NCBI GenBank assembly: GCA_029204225.1 | Contig: MU835247.1 | Span: forward strand, 1 to 40,666 | Source of the DNA: Diphasiastrum complanatum | Taxonomy: Eukaryota; Streptophyta; Lycopodiopsida; Lycopodiales; Lycopodiaceae | DNA length: 40,666 nucleotides | Reading direction: 5' to 3' | In this document: positions 9,237 through 20,300 of the stretch, in pieces | Numbering within the stretch: the stretch's first letter is position 1 | Layout of the letters: each line of letters begins with the position of its first letter | The notes under the pieces: model-generated | The model's database searches: none | Seen by the model: the letters and a program-made list of their open reading frames with translations, nothing else | Told to the model about the DNA's origin: nothing | Position numbers and translations under genes: made by a program

Positions 9237-12200
9237 TATAGCGCAAGTCAGACCCCCTCCCCTCGACAGTCCTTTTTCTTTTTTTTCATTTATGTCTATC
9301 CCTGCAGTCGAACCCATGTTAAACCCGGATCTGAAGAAGAAAAACGAAGTCTTCACACCAACACCACTTAATGGAGAACCCCCTTCACAGTCTCAAGGAT
9401 TTTAAGTTTAAAGCTTCTCCCCCTCCACATGTATCCAAAAACATTACTACGGCAAAGAACGTATTCTAGATAGAAGTATGAATGGGGTGAAAAGTCGAAC
9501 GTGGTAACACTCTGGTATATTTCAAAATTCTACGGCCCCAATCCTAATGTGCATATCAGTGTGTAGTTAAAGCAACGTTGCGTGCTCTTCAACAGGTAGA
9601 TCCGTTTGCTAATATAATCAAACAGGCAGACAAACAAGAAATCATAGGTCCAACGGTTGAAATCTTCAGCACGTTATTCAATCACCTGGCTTGTAGGTCG
9701 ATGATAACAGTTATAAGCATGTGATTTTAATGCTGAGTTTCTGTTACTCATCGTATACGTAAACCAGTTACTTCGGCAGCTGCAGACTTCCGCTGCAATA
9801 GAAAGAGCAGCATAATGCTGCTCAACCGATGAAATAGAAGAGAAAAGAATTTCAGAGACCATGTGGCCCCCTTGAACCGAAAAAAGTTAGCTATAAGGAT
9901 TTCGAGCCGTAATTTATGTACTAATCAAAAAGAAAATTTCCGATTCGATTCCTGATTGTCAAGCTACGCTTTGTGAATGCGAAATTTCTAGCCAGTGCCT
10001 CGTACATACTCAAACTCATCATTCATATAGTTGCACTCTGTTCTAACCGATGCCGTTCTTATTTATTGAAACTGTATTATTACCCAGAAATTTATTGATA
10101 ACAAAGTTTCCATTCAATGCAAATAAGAAACGCCTACCCTTCTAACGACAATGATCCTCTGATGTAACTAATATACACGATGAAAAGTGTTTGTTTTCGA
10201 GGAAAAAAAAGGCATTTGCTTAGACACCTAACACCCAGAGGCTTTCCATAGTGACGCGAAAACAATGATGCTAACGTATTAAAGTATTATAAAAAGAAAG
10301 AAAGGAAGGAAGAAAAGAGGGAGAGAGAGACTAACGATATGACTTCTGTCATCACTGAACTCCCTTATGGTTGAAGGGGGTTGAATCTTCATCGGTCATG
10401 TTTCCCGGCTATTAATGGCTTCCAAAGCGAGCACATATGATCAGATCTTTTCGTGGAGTTCCGCCAATATGAAGCCAGATACATAGCATACAAGCTTCTT
10501 AACGTGATGGCAAATGCAGTTCGCATACAATTCCTCTTCCAGAGACCTCTGACCAGAGAGCGTGTGGCAAAACATTCACTTACAAAGCCTCTGAAGCCAT
10601 ATCTGAGATCTCCTTTGTGTTACGACTTAGTCATAAATGTATCAAAAAAGTGTTCTTGCCTTGGCATAATATGCTACGACTAGGTCATAAACTCATCGGA
10701 ACAGTGTGCCAGTAGGCGAAAAAAATTCACTACGGATTCTTTACTGGCACAAGAGGTCCCAACTGAGTATCAGAGACGGCAGAAACGTTCAAACCAGAAA
10801 AAACTGAAACTTACAGCCCAAACATGCTCACATTATCTGATCAGCAGCGGTAGAGTATATCAACGCCTGTAGCAAGCCAATCGTTAGAACGCTTGAGGAC
10901 ATGAAAAAATGTAAGCAGCAGGCATGCATCTCTTGAGAAAACATCTACCAGCTTCCTCTAAACATCAATTGAATTTCAATCCTACCATAACCTTCAGCAA
11001 ATCCACGTCCAGTACGAACTCTGACAAAATCTTTCCATTTCCGTCTGCCACAGAAAGCCTCAGCGATCAAGAATCTTCACAGACGTACATTTTTGCAAAT
11101 GCGCACTCAAATCAAGCACCAACTCCTGCCGGCTCCACACAATCCCTTCCTTCAACCGAAATTCCTTAACAAAAGGCCTTCAGAAGCGCAGATCTGCTCC
11201 ATGATCACCGAATACTGTTACCATCATCCCTGATTAATCGAGAATGCAAAGGCGGCGACGTCGTTGAAGACGACTACGATAATATAATATATAACGATAA
11301 ATGATGGAACACTAGTACAACATGGATAAGGCCGAGGTAAAGCCGGCATCCCTTGAAAATAAAACGAGGTCGACGCACCCACCACTACCCCGCCTAAAAT
11401 TAAATTTTGTTACGTCAGAATTGTCAACATACATCATTTCAAAAATATCAACAAGCTGACAACAAATAATAAGAGCCCCCCCCCTCCTCTCCCCAATTAC
11501 TTGGGAGATTCTCTTGGAGCACAAGTGTACAACTAATAAGAACGCGTCCTCACGCCCCCTCATATCGAGTCGAGATGTAAGGTAGATTTCCGTGCTGGGC
11601 AGGTATCAAAACTTTTGACACCACCTACGTCTGAGTATTGCAACTTTAAATAAATTTAATATCGGTCGGATACCAATATGAGTAGCCGGAGGTATACGAG
11701 TTGTTCAGCTTTGTATCACTCGATTATTGACACGAATCTAAATATGGACAAATTGTTTTAAAGTTTTTTTTTTTTAAAGGTAATTGTACTTTGGGATATC
11801 AAAATTCTTAACCAAAAATATACTAATATTGATACTAGGCCAAAAATCCCTAAAACAAATTCAAGCCTGTCATTATGAGTATTAACATAGCTAATATTGG
11901 GGTCCTAGACCAGGCTGGTATTACAAAATCATATACAAGCCACGTATGTCCTATGATACCATTGTTGATAACAACTGGGCATCAACACTAGTCAATTCCC
12001 TCATCATGTCATCCCAAAACATGGCCCTCGTGCCTTATCTAACTTATCTACTTAGTAGTTTATTTGAACTAATCATTGATTTGTGCATATAGTGATAATA
12101 AGAGAGTCAATATGTATCCTAGAATAATCAATTTTATGGGCAATTTACAATGCAAGAAAGGTCACATGTGACCCACAACTTTGACATTTCTACGAGCCTC

Positions 12201-12702
12201 TAGATTCATAGCATACCACCATGTCAATTTCAAAAGTCATCATTTGCTGTAATTTGTTCCTCACTAATCCATAAGTGCCAATTTTTACATCTCATGCACT
12301 ACCGCGAATGAAATTTAATATGCCACACCAATTCTTTATGCTCAACACACAAAGTTTTTATTAAGTTTGGTTGGAATAAGTTTCACCAATCCACCTTTGA
12401 TCAAAACATAAGACAACATTTTGTCTTCGTTCTACCTTAGAGCTTATTTTGTTAGTGTCAATTAGGTTCTCAAAAGTACATTATGTAGATGAGCCCATAC
12501 ATGGTATTGTAAGTATGAAGGTGTTTTTCATATAAAGTTACAGATCTCATTTGGTTTTTTGTTATGCTTTTCTGCATGCTAGGATTATCATATGTCATCT
12601 ACATGCTAGGATTAACATATGTCTTCATTTGTTATTATGAATATTGATGTCTGTCACTTCATATGAGAGGTTGCTTAAAGAATTCTTACTTCGATCTACA
12701 TG
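9237..12702. other. Long stretch without a recognisable gene
   Basis: Short frames (9674-9862 minus, 10453-10683 plus, 10924-11169 plus, 11312-11563 minus) show no motif I can name. Visible structure: a direct repeat of TACGACT(T/A)(A/G)GTCATAAA at about 10620 and 10674; a purine run near 10290-10330; a C9 run near 11477-11485; and a 27-bp tandem duplication of CATGCTAGGATTA(T/A)CATATGTC at about 12575-12628. The sequence at 12661-12707 is continuous with 18750 onward once the Copia insertion is removed. Undetected exons of a host gene cannot be excluded. Confidence 0.4.
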
Positions 12703-12707
12703 ACTTT
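12703..12707 (+). repeat. Target-site duplication, left copy (ACTTT)
   Basis: ACTTT stands directly before the 5' LTR at 12708 and again directly after the 3' LTR at 18750-18754. A perfect 5-bp duplication is standard for Copia integration and fixes the outer LTR boundaries. Confidence 0.85.
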
Positions 12708-12983
12708 AGTTAGAATTAAAGTTAGAATCACTGTGTTACTGTACTGTGGGTCCTATCAGTGGATGAGGATCAGTTGGCCTCGCCACGAGGCAAGTCGACG
12801 GGACACACGTCCCTCCAACGGCAACTTGGGTCATGCATGGGTTGCCTGAGTGAACAACTATATGTACAGTGTAATTTCATTTTGAGAAATACAGTTGCTA
12901 TGTGAGCTTGCTGAGGAGAGTGATTTTCTGTCTGTGTCATCGTGTAGCATGACCTTTGTTCCTGTGCAAAGCAAATTCTAAGT
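12708..12983 (+). repeat. 5' LTR of the Copia element (276 bp)
   Basis: This begins AGTTAGAATTAAAG and ends GCAAATTCTAAGT, giving imperfect inverted ends (AGTTAGAATT against ACTTAGAATT). It is collinear with 18474-18749 over its full length. Its job is to supply the promoter and the RNA 5' end. A TATA-like CTATATGTAC lies about 100 bp before the end. The boundaries follow from the TSD and the abutting PBS. Confidence 0.93.
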
Positions 12984-12996
12984 TGGTATCAGAGCC
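12984..12996 (+). promoter_or_regulatory. Primer-binding site, initiator-Met tRNA type
   Basis: TGGTATCAGAGCC is complementary to the 3' end of plant initiator methionine tRNA (GGCTCTGATACCA). It directly abuts the 5' LTR with no spacer. It primes minus-strand cDNA synthesis. Confidence 0.93.
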
Positions 12997-14279
12997 GTAC
13001 AGGGAGTGTACACAGTACAGTGTCGCCGTTGAAGAGAGCTGCGGGAGAACTGTCTTCTGAGAGTTCGGGGTTTTACGGCGGGTTGAAGACGGAAAGAGAA
13101 GCACTGGTGCACGGTTTCTAATTTATAGAGGCTTGCTAAGCTTAGCAGAGGGATTATCAGACAGGGAAAAATTTGGTGAAAAATTGACAATTTCGAAGCC
13201 AGCTAAAAATTGAAACCGGACTTGGGGTTACGGTTTTTATACATAACTAGTGATTTCTTCTCTGTTTGTGCACCGTTTTGGATGCCCTAAGGACAGGAAG
13301 GAAGCTAATCACATTGTCAATGAGCCATGGAGAGATTCTGAGGTTTGTGTCAGAGATTTGTCTCCAAACAGTTAACCTAGCAGATTTGCGATAAAAAGGT
13401 GAAAAAGCCACTTTGTCAAGTTGAGCTAAAATCATCGTTTCTCCACGGAATTTCCTGACTGAACACTCTACAGTCATGGATTCAGTAGGGCGACCCTGCT
13501 CCAGGCCTCAGATCGTGTTCAAAACGATCTACATGAGAGTTTGATCCAACATTTTTCAGGGAAGGAAGGCGTGGCCGCAAGCAGAGAAGTCGCGAGCTGT
13601 TCGCGCGCCCAACGCAACACTCAACTTAGTGTATCGAAGACCATAGCGTCTACAAGAGTTTAGTTCGATGCCCAGATGTACTTTGAACCTGTGGATGAGG
13701 TGTCAAAAGAATCAACGGTCCAACATCTGTGATGGGAGAGAAATGTGAACCACAAGATTTGGTTCAGCCATTGGATGAGCTTTAAACAGGGTCCTGAAGA
13801 ATTGAAGTGCATTCTGGCCTTCAACTTCATTAATAATTTTCACACTGAAAGTTGAGTTGGGTCCCTTCACAAGTGAAGAGTGAAGTTTCTTCAAAGTGAA
13901 GAAACAGTTCAAAAGCTAGAAAAGTCCCTATTTTTGGGTCCTTTGCCCGTTTTGACCCAAACGAAAGGCTATAACCTCCAAACGAAGGGCACCCGGACTT
14001 TACCTGCAAGTACGATACAGCGAAACAGAGCGGTTGCAGCGGAGAAAGTGTTCGGAGTATGCCAGAAGTAGTTTCACCATTCCACTTGGCACGTTGTTGG
14101 GAATTGACGACTGAGTGCATTTCAGAAGGCGACGCCGATTTGGCTTTCAAATTGGTGGAAAAGCGGCGAGTGGCTTGGTAAGAAAAAAAAGTGTAGATCA
14201 TTATTTTCAACTTCTGACATCACTATTGGCCTCGACATACTGTTCTTAGCCTAAGGCAGAAGTTTTAAGCAAGTTTGCG
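12997..14279 (+). other. Long Copia leader between PBS and gag
   Basis: About 1.28 kb separates the PBS from the gag ATG, much longer than the short leaders of many plant Copia elements. I see no conserved protein in it. The frames on both strands (13247-13477, 13830-14210 and others) show no motif. It may hold packaging or internal ribosome-entry signals, or captured host sequence. Confidence 0.6.
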
Positions 14280-14852
14280 ATGGCAAACTTGGGAGAGTCC
14301 ATTTTGAGTGAAAGTAGCAAATTGGACGGGATTTCCAACTATGCAGTGTGGAAATTCAAAATGAAAAACATACTGATGGAGAAAGATGTGTGGGAAGTTG
14401 TCACAGGTGATGAGAGAAGACTGCCAAATGAAGCAGACATCAAAGTATTCGACAAAAATATGAGGAAAGCTTTGACCTTCATTAACTTGTCAGTGAAGGA
14501 TCACATCATTACCCACATTTGTGATGCTATTACACCCAGAAAGGCATGGGATGTGCTAAAGGAGCAGTTCGAGACGTCAAATCCGTCAAGAATCATGTTT
14601 TTGAAGACAAAGTTGAATAGTGCCCGCATGGAGCAAGGAGAGCACATTCAGACATACATGACCAGAATCAAGACAATGAGAGATGAACTGCATTCTATTG
14701 GAGAGCGCATACGTGATGTGGAGCAGGTGCATAATGCATTATGCGGCATTACAGAACCCTATCAGATGTTTGTGAGCAGAATAGCATCAAGAGAAAGATT
14801 GCCAAGCTTTGATGAGCTCACAGGAATCTTGATGCAGGAAGAGCAACGATGA
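14280..14852 (+). CDS. gag: Copia Gag, N-terminal part
   Basis: A 190-residue frame starts MANLGESILSESSKLDGISN, followed by YAVWKFKMKNIL and a domain typical of the UBN2 / Retrotran_gag_2 family: WEVVTG, AWDVLKEQFETS, RIMFLKTKL, EHIQTYMTRI and LTGILMQEEQR. This protein forms the virus-like particle that packages the element's RNA. The start is the first ATG of the domain and has upstream stops. TGA at 14850-14852 ends the frame, but the next codons stay in the same frame and lead to the zinc knuckle, so this stop truncates gag inside what should be one continuous gag-pol. A CGA-to-TGA change (CpG deamination) would explain it. Programmed readthrough is possible but unlikely given the second TGA downstream. 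Confidence 0.9.
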   Translation: MANLGESILSESSKLDGISNYAVWKFKMKNILMEKDVWEVVTGDERRLPNEADIKVFDKNMRKALTFINLSVKDHIITHICDAITPRKAWDVLKEQFETSNPSRIMFLKTKLNSARMEQGEHIQTYMTRIKTMRDELHSIGERIRDVEQVHNALCGITEPYQMFVSRIASRERLPSFDELTGILMQEEQR

Positions 14853-14855
14853 GAA

Positions 14856-17027
14856 ATGGTGAAAGCTAGACGTCAAAATAATGATGATCAGGCACTTGCA
14901 ACACGCCAAAAACAAGGCAAGGGCAAGGGCAAGAAGAAGACTAAACAGCAATTTGCCAAGTCTCGGGAGGATGAGGGATCTTCCAGCAAAACTAAAAAGA
15001 AAGACAAGTGCCTCCATTGTGGTAAAACGGGCCACTGGAAGAGTGAATGTCGCAAATTCCTGGCGGAACAAGGCAAGGGGAAACCAAAACAAGCAGGTAA
15101 CCTTGTCGATGAAGGTGAGATTGAAGACTCTAGCATCTTTATATCTGCATTGTCATCTAATGAAGATGATCAAGCATGGTATATTGACTCAGGAGCCACA
15201 AGACACATGACAGGTAACAAGAACTGGTTCAGTAGTTTGAAGGCATTGGATAATGGGACATCTGTTTCACAAGCAAATGGTGAAGTGTGCATGATCAAGG
15301 GGGTAGGCACAGTTTCAATCCAACTGCCTGATGGCAAAATCAAGATGATCAGGGAGGTACTTTACGTACCAGGTTTGAAGAAAAATCTACTTTCTATTGG
15401 AGTCATTACTGATCAAAAGTTGAAAGTAGAATTCGCCCATGATCGTTGCTTTGTGAAGGATGCGAACCAAAAGATCAAAGTTATTGCGAATGGAGTAAGA
15501 GAGCCCAATACAAAATTGTATAGGTTGAATGCTACAATCAAGGGGCAACATGGACTTGTATCATCCGTTCCTTCGCAAACTGAGTTGTGGCACAAGAGGC
15601 TTGGTCACTTGAACTTGGGAAGCCTCAGTTTGATGAGAAAATTGGAGATGGTAACAGGACTGCCTACAATAGAAGATCACTTGAAATCGATGTGCAAATC
15701 TTGTATATATGGGAAGCAGCATCGAGAGAAATTCAATAAAGGGGGTGTTGCAAGAGCAAAGAACATCCTCGATTTAATCCACACAGATTTATGCGGGCCC
15801 ATGAGGACCATGTCCTTAGGAAAAGCCTTCTATTTCATTACCTTTATTGATGATATGTCTGGTAAGACGTGGATCTACTTCTTGAAGAAGAAATCAGATG
15901 CTCTTGATAACTTCAAGAACTTCAAAAACTTGGTCGAAAATCAGACAGGTAAGAAGATCATGGTCCTAAGATCAGATAGTGGAGGTGAGTATAAGTCTAA
16001 TGACTTCAGTGATCTTTGTGATCAATGTGGGATTAAAAGACAATTTACGCAAGCTCATACTCCTGCTCTCAATGGTGTAGCTGAGCGCAAAAATCGTACA
16101 ATTGTGGAAAGTGCTAGATCTATGCTAGCTGAGATGAAATTACCAAAAGATTTTTGGTCAGAAGCATGTAGCATGGCAGTCTATCTTCAAAATAGAAGTC
16201 CTACCATTGCCATACCAAAAATTACACCTGAGGAAGCATTCACAAAGAAGAAGCCAAAGGTGAACCACTTGCGAATCTTTGGATGTAAGGCCTTTGTACA
16301 TATTCCTAAGGAAGAAAGACGTAAACTTGATGTAAAAGCTATCAAGTGCATATTCCTAGGATATGATGATCACGTGAAGGGCTATAGATGTTTTGATCCA
16401 GTCGAAAACAAAATCCATGTAAGCCGAGATGTTATCTTTGATGAATCCAAGATGTATAAAGACGAAGATGCTGAGAAGATAGACACATCCAGTAGGAAAA
16501 ATGGTATAGTGAGGATACCACCTGATGATGATCCATTCATTGACCTTCCGAGTGATGAACATGAGAATACATCTCAAGATACTACTACTCAACCTCATGA
16601 AACATGTTGGAGAGGTAGGGACAAACCTTTTGGTGCAAGAAGTATTGAAATTGCAGGTGACAAACGCAAGGAGAAGGATGTACCGTGGGATACATTTTCA
16701 CCAGGAAGCAGATCACCTGACAAAAAGCTCCCTAAGTGGTTTGAGAGATTGATGGAGAGCCGCGATATAGATGACTTTCCAGGATCATCTAACCAGGGAG
16801 AGCTACAAAGATCAACAAGAGAGAAGATACTACCTGAAAGGTATGAAGCAAATTATGCTCTGTTATCCAGCATTATTCAAAGCAAAGAACCTTCGACTTA
16901 TGGTGAAGCGAAGGATGATGACATTTGGATCAAAGCCATGGGAGAGGAGATGGAGTCAATTGCTAAGCATAGCACATGGGACTTAGTAGAACCACCAGTT
17001 GGCAAGAAACCCATTGGTTGCAAATGA
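14856..17027 (+). pseudogene. pol: Copia Gag C-terminus, protease, integrase and RT start
   Basis: A 723-codon segment is in the same frame as gag. With M1 at 14856, the zinc knuckle is CLHCGKTGHWKSEC (C52, C55, H60, C65). The aspartic protease box is WYIDSGATRHMTG (DSGA at 111-114). The GAG-pre-integrase and zinc-binding region has H246, H251, C280 and C283. The integrase core has catalytic D311 (HTDLCGPM), D374 (RSDSGGEY) and E410 (GVAERKN). An integrase end (FGCKAFVHIPKEERRKLD, VSRDVIFDE) and a hydrophilic linker follow, leading to the start of RT (EEMESI, WDLVEPP, KKPIGCK). All integrase and protease catalytic residues are present. TGA at 17025-17027 stands where the family has Trp (CKW-VYRTKY), a single G-to-A change, and separates this part from the RT core. 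Confidence 0.95.
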
Positions 17028-18419
17028 GTATATAGAACTAAGTACCATGCAGATGGAAGCATAGCAAAGCACAAAGCAAGATTGGTAATCAAAAGGTACG
17101 CACAAAATAAAGGCATTGACTATGAGGAGACCTTTGCGCTGGTGTGTAAGTGGAATACTCTACGTCTACTTATTGCTTTAGCTTCACATTTTGATTGGCC
17201 TTTGCATCAGATGGATGTGAAATCTGCTTTTCTAAATGGTGAGTTAGAAGAAGAAGTGTTCATGGAAAAACTTGAAGGCTTTGTAACGAAAGGACAGGAA
17301 AATAAAGTATGTCGCTTGAAGAAAGCGCTTTATGGTCTTAAACAAGCACCACGTGCGTGGTGTAGCAGGATTGATGCCTACTTTCGTTCAAAGGGGATGG
17401 TGAGAACACATTCTGATCCAAATCTATATGTCTTATGCTTTGATGGTGTGGTTGCTTTGATTACTCTTTATGTTGATGACTTGATTATTACGGAAAATAA
17501 TCAAGAGATGATAGACATAATCAAGAAAGACCTCATGAAACAATTTGAGATGACGGATCTCAGTCTGATGCATTACTGCCTTGGAGTAGAAGTGTGGCAA
17601 AAAGGACATGAAGTGGGTTCAACACAGGTGAAATATGTCAAAGAGTTGCTGCACAGGTTTAGGTTGCAGGATTGCAAACCAGTAAACACTCCTATTGAAC
17701 CAGGTAAAAAGCTTTCTAAGCTTGATGAATCACAGTCATTTGATGCTACGCTATATAGACAGTTAGTAGGGAGCTTGATTTACCTTACCACAACTAGACC
17801 AGATATATGCTATGTTGTTGGCATTGTAAGTCAGTTTATGGCAGCACCTACGGAAACGCATTGGAAAGCAGCTAAACGCATTTTGCGTTATGTGAAAGGC
17901 ACATCAGAGTATGGCTTGATTTACAGGAAGCATGATGGTTTACCTGAGTTGTGTGGCTATGTGGATGCGGACTGGGGAGGTGACTATGATGATCGTAGAT
18001 CCACCACAGGATATATATTCCAGTTTTATGGTAATTGCTTTTCCTGGTCTAGTAAGAAGCAAAGTTCAATTGCTCTTTCCACCACAGAAGCAGAGTATAA
18101 GGCAATGTGTAGTGCTGCACAAGAAGCTATATGGTTGAGACAAATCTTGGAAGAGATTGGCATAAAGCAGAAAAATCCCACAACTTTACATAGCGACAGT
18201 CAGAGTGGCATTCAGCTAGCAAAGAATCCAATGTTCCATGCGAGAACTAAACACATTGAGATCCAATATCACTTCATACGTGAAAGACTGCTAAGTCGTG
18301 AGATTCATGTTGTTCATTGTAGCACAAAAGAACAACTAGCTGATATTTTCACTAAGCCACTTACTGGAAAAAAGTTTGATAAGTTTAGATCAAAACTTTC
18401 TGTATTTAAAGTTTGTTGA
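17028..18419 (+). pseudogene. pol: Copia reverse transcriptase and RNase H
   Basis: This continues gag-pol in the same frame after TGA. It begins VYRTKYHADGSIAKHKARLV, with the next ATG at 17082. Numbering from 17082, the RT has DYEETFALV, catalytic D45 in QMDVKSAFLNG, YGLKQAPRAW at 84-93, and the active site YVDD at 130-133. RNase H has D295/D297 (GYVDADWGGD), E336 (STTEAEY), D372 (LHSDSQSG) and the final LADIFTKPL with D421. RT makes the cDNA and RNase H removes the RNA strand. No frameshift is seen over 445 codons after the TGA. The natural stop is TGA at 18417-18419, just before the polypurine tract. Confidence 0.95.
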
Positions 18420-18464
18420 CTTTAAAAGCTATGTATATGAATGTATAAAAAGTGACTCTACTTT

Positions 18465-18473
18465 AAGGGAGAG
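18465..18473 (+). promoter_or_regulatory. Polypurine tract of the Copia element
   Basis: The purine run aagggagag immediately precedes the 3' LTR, the expected place for the plus-strand primer. With the LTR starting AG the run merges into the LTR (gagagAGTTAG). Confidence 0.8.
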
Positions 18474-18749
18474 AGTTAGAATTAAAGTTAGAATCACTAT
18501 GTTATTGTACTGTGGGTCCTATCAGTGGATAAGGATCAGTTGGCCTCGCCACGAGGCAAGTCGACGGGACACGCGTCCCGCCAACGGCAACCTGGGTCAT
18601 GCATGGGTTGCCTGAGTGAACAACTATATGTACAGTGTAATTTCATTTTGAGAAATACAGTTGCTATGTGAGCTTGCTGAGGAGAGTGATTTTCTGTCTG
18701 TGTTACTGTGTAGCATGATCTGTGTTCCTGTGCAAAGCAAATTCTAAGT
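18474..18749 (+). repeat. 3' LTR of the Copia element (276 bp)
   Basis: The same length and ends (AGTTAGAATT...ATTCTAAGT) as the 5' LTR. I count 11 substitutions between them, nine of them transitions, with no indels. It supplies the polyadenylation and termination functions. Confidence 0.93.
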
Positions 18750-18754
18750 ACTTT
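18750..18754 (+). repeat. Target-site duplication, right copy (ACTTT)
   Basis: Identical to 12703-12707. The sequence after it (agcttggg) is the original right flank of the insertion site. Confidence 0.85.
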
Positions 18755-20300
18755 AGCTTGGGTGCATCTTATGTGAACAAAATTTGCTTGTTGCAACCTT
18801 AATTGCCTTGAATACTTCCTCAAAACTCCATTAATATAGCCACTAAAAGAGATGCTAAAATGAAGACTTGAAAAGTGGAACATTGATGATTAAATTTCAG
18901 TAGATTACACTATAAAATTAGTAGGGACTTTGAATGTCAAATGTTGATTTAGTAGCTTGAATGTAAAAGAGTTCTCATATCCAATCAATTAAAAATGATG
19001 CACGTAAACTCATAGACATGACTTTATTTTATATGGTGTCTAATCATGGAAGGATGAGCACATCCAGCATCGTGACCCCATGACTGACATGGTGCAACAA
19101 CAACCTAAGTGTGAAGGTGGCTGATACCATCATCTCTTCAAAATCGTGTCCTATCTTCCAACCTTAGATCTATAGGAGCCCACAACTCTCATTACAATGG
19201 TACCTCTGTTAAGTAGATGTAAGCTCAAAGTATGTAGGTTTAGGCAAATGGAACCTAGTAGGGTATCCTCCCAACACGTGGTAAACATTGGTACTGCAAG
19301 GGTAGCTACAAATAACAATATCAATGAGGGAGATATGTACGTTGATGATAAGTGGTTAAAACCGTGAGAGGGGATTCATTGTTGGTTAGAAGTTTGTCAA
19401 ATTAGTGATCATAACATTAGTTGCAGATTAACACTAACAATACAACAACATTCTTAGAGAGGGAGTTATTTTTATAATATTTTTTGGGTGCCCGATAATT
19501 CCTCATATTTGATATCCTTTAGTTTTATTGTTTTTTTGTCGTATCCAATTTTAAACAAATGCGAGCAATTACTCGAATACCCATGTCGATTTCTTTTTAA
19601 AGCTAGGATTCGATTGAAGAACGAAAAAACTTTGCACAGCCTGAAGAATAATACTACATGATTTAAAACTTTAATTAAGTAATTGACTTGGACATTACCA
19701 ATTATATAAGCAAGGTTTATTCTCTCCTTTGCTCTATCTATTTTTTGTTGTGTGTGTTTGTGAGTGCTAATAAGATTAGATCACTCCTCTTCTCATAAAT
19801 TTATTATGGTATAATAGCTTCGGTGCTTCTGATTGTTAATAAATAAATAAAAATTATGTATATCCAATACATGCAAGTTCTTTTTAAGAAAAGGAAGCAT
19901 CAAATTTTTGAAACGGTCAAAATTTTGTAGAACTAACAAAGATTTTGAGGAACCATCTAACTTTTGAATAATCTATGACAAAGTTTGTTGAACTATGAAA
20001 GATTGTTTGAATGACAAAGGTTTTGCAAAACTGACAACAAAATTATTATTTTTTTCTCAAAAAGATCTAGCCATCGATTAGGAAATCTATACAAAGTACA
20101 TGCTGGAAATAAAATTACATAAATGAAAGTTTTTCAGCCTCTCTGAAAAGAATCAGGGGGGAGATACAAAAGTCACCGTATAGAAAGGGGTGTCACAACA
20201 TACCAACACAAAATTGCTATATTTATGTAGTATTTAGATCGTTCCCCAAGGAGACAACACTCAAAAGCTGCTTAATTGATACAAACTTGACCTATTTCAA
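18755..20300. other. Non-coding AT-rich stretch
   Basis: No gene recognised and no long open frame on either strand. A loose repetition of aaattttt/ttttga-type words with fragments such as GAACTA(A/T)(C/G)A(A) AGAT occurs around 19890-20040. This is ordinary decayed intergenic DNA as far as I can see. Confidence 0.4.

Larger units (their letters stand above)
12708..18749 (+). mobile_element. Full-length Ty1/Copia retrotransposon
   Basis: This is a 6,042-bp element with two 276-bp LTRs, a primer-binding site immediately after the 5' LTR, a 1.28-kb leader, a single-frame gag-pol, a polypurine tract immediately before the 3' LTR, and ACTTT duplications on both sides. Pol order is protease, integrase, reverse transcriptase, RNase H, which defines Copia. 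By eye the LTRs differ at 11 positions (about 4%), with no indels and 9 transitions, so the insertion is moderately old. Coding damage is limited to two in-frame TGA codons. The LTR ends are AG...GT instead of TG...CA. A solo LTR of the same family lies at 27606-27880. Confidence 0.95.

Noticed and set aside
8747-9405. Several frames on both strands across the second foldback element and its right flank
   Set aside because: No motif, mutually overlapping, and explained by the CCGT-word clusters and pyrimidine-rich core.
12978-14210. Minus-strand frames in the Copia leader as host genes
   Set aside because: No recognisable motif, and they start or end inside element landmarks (PBS, leader).
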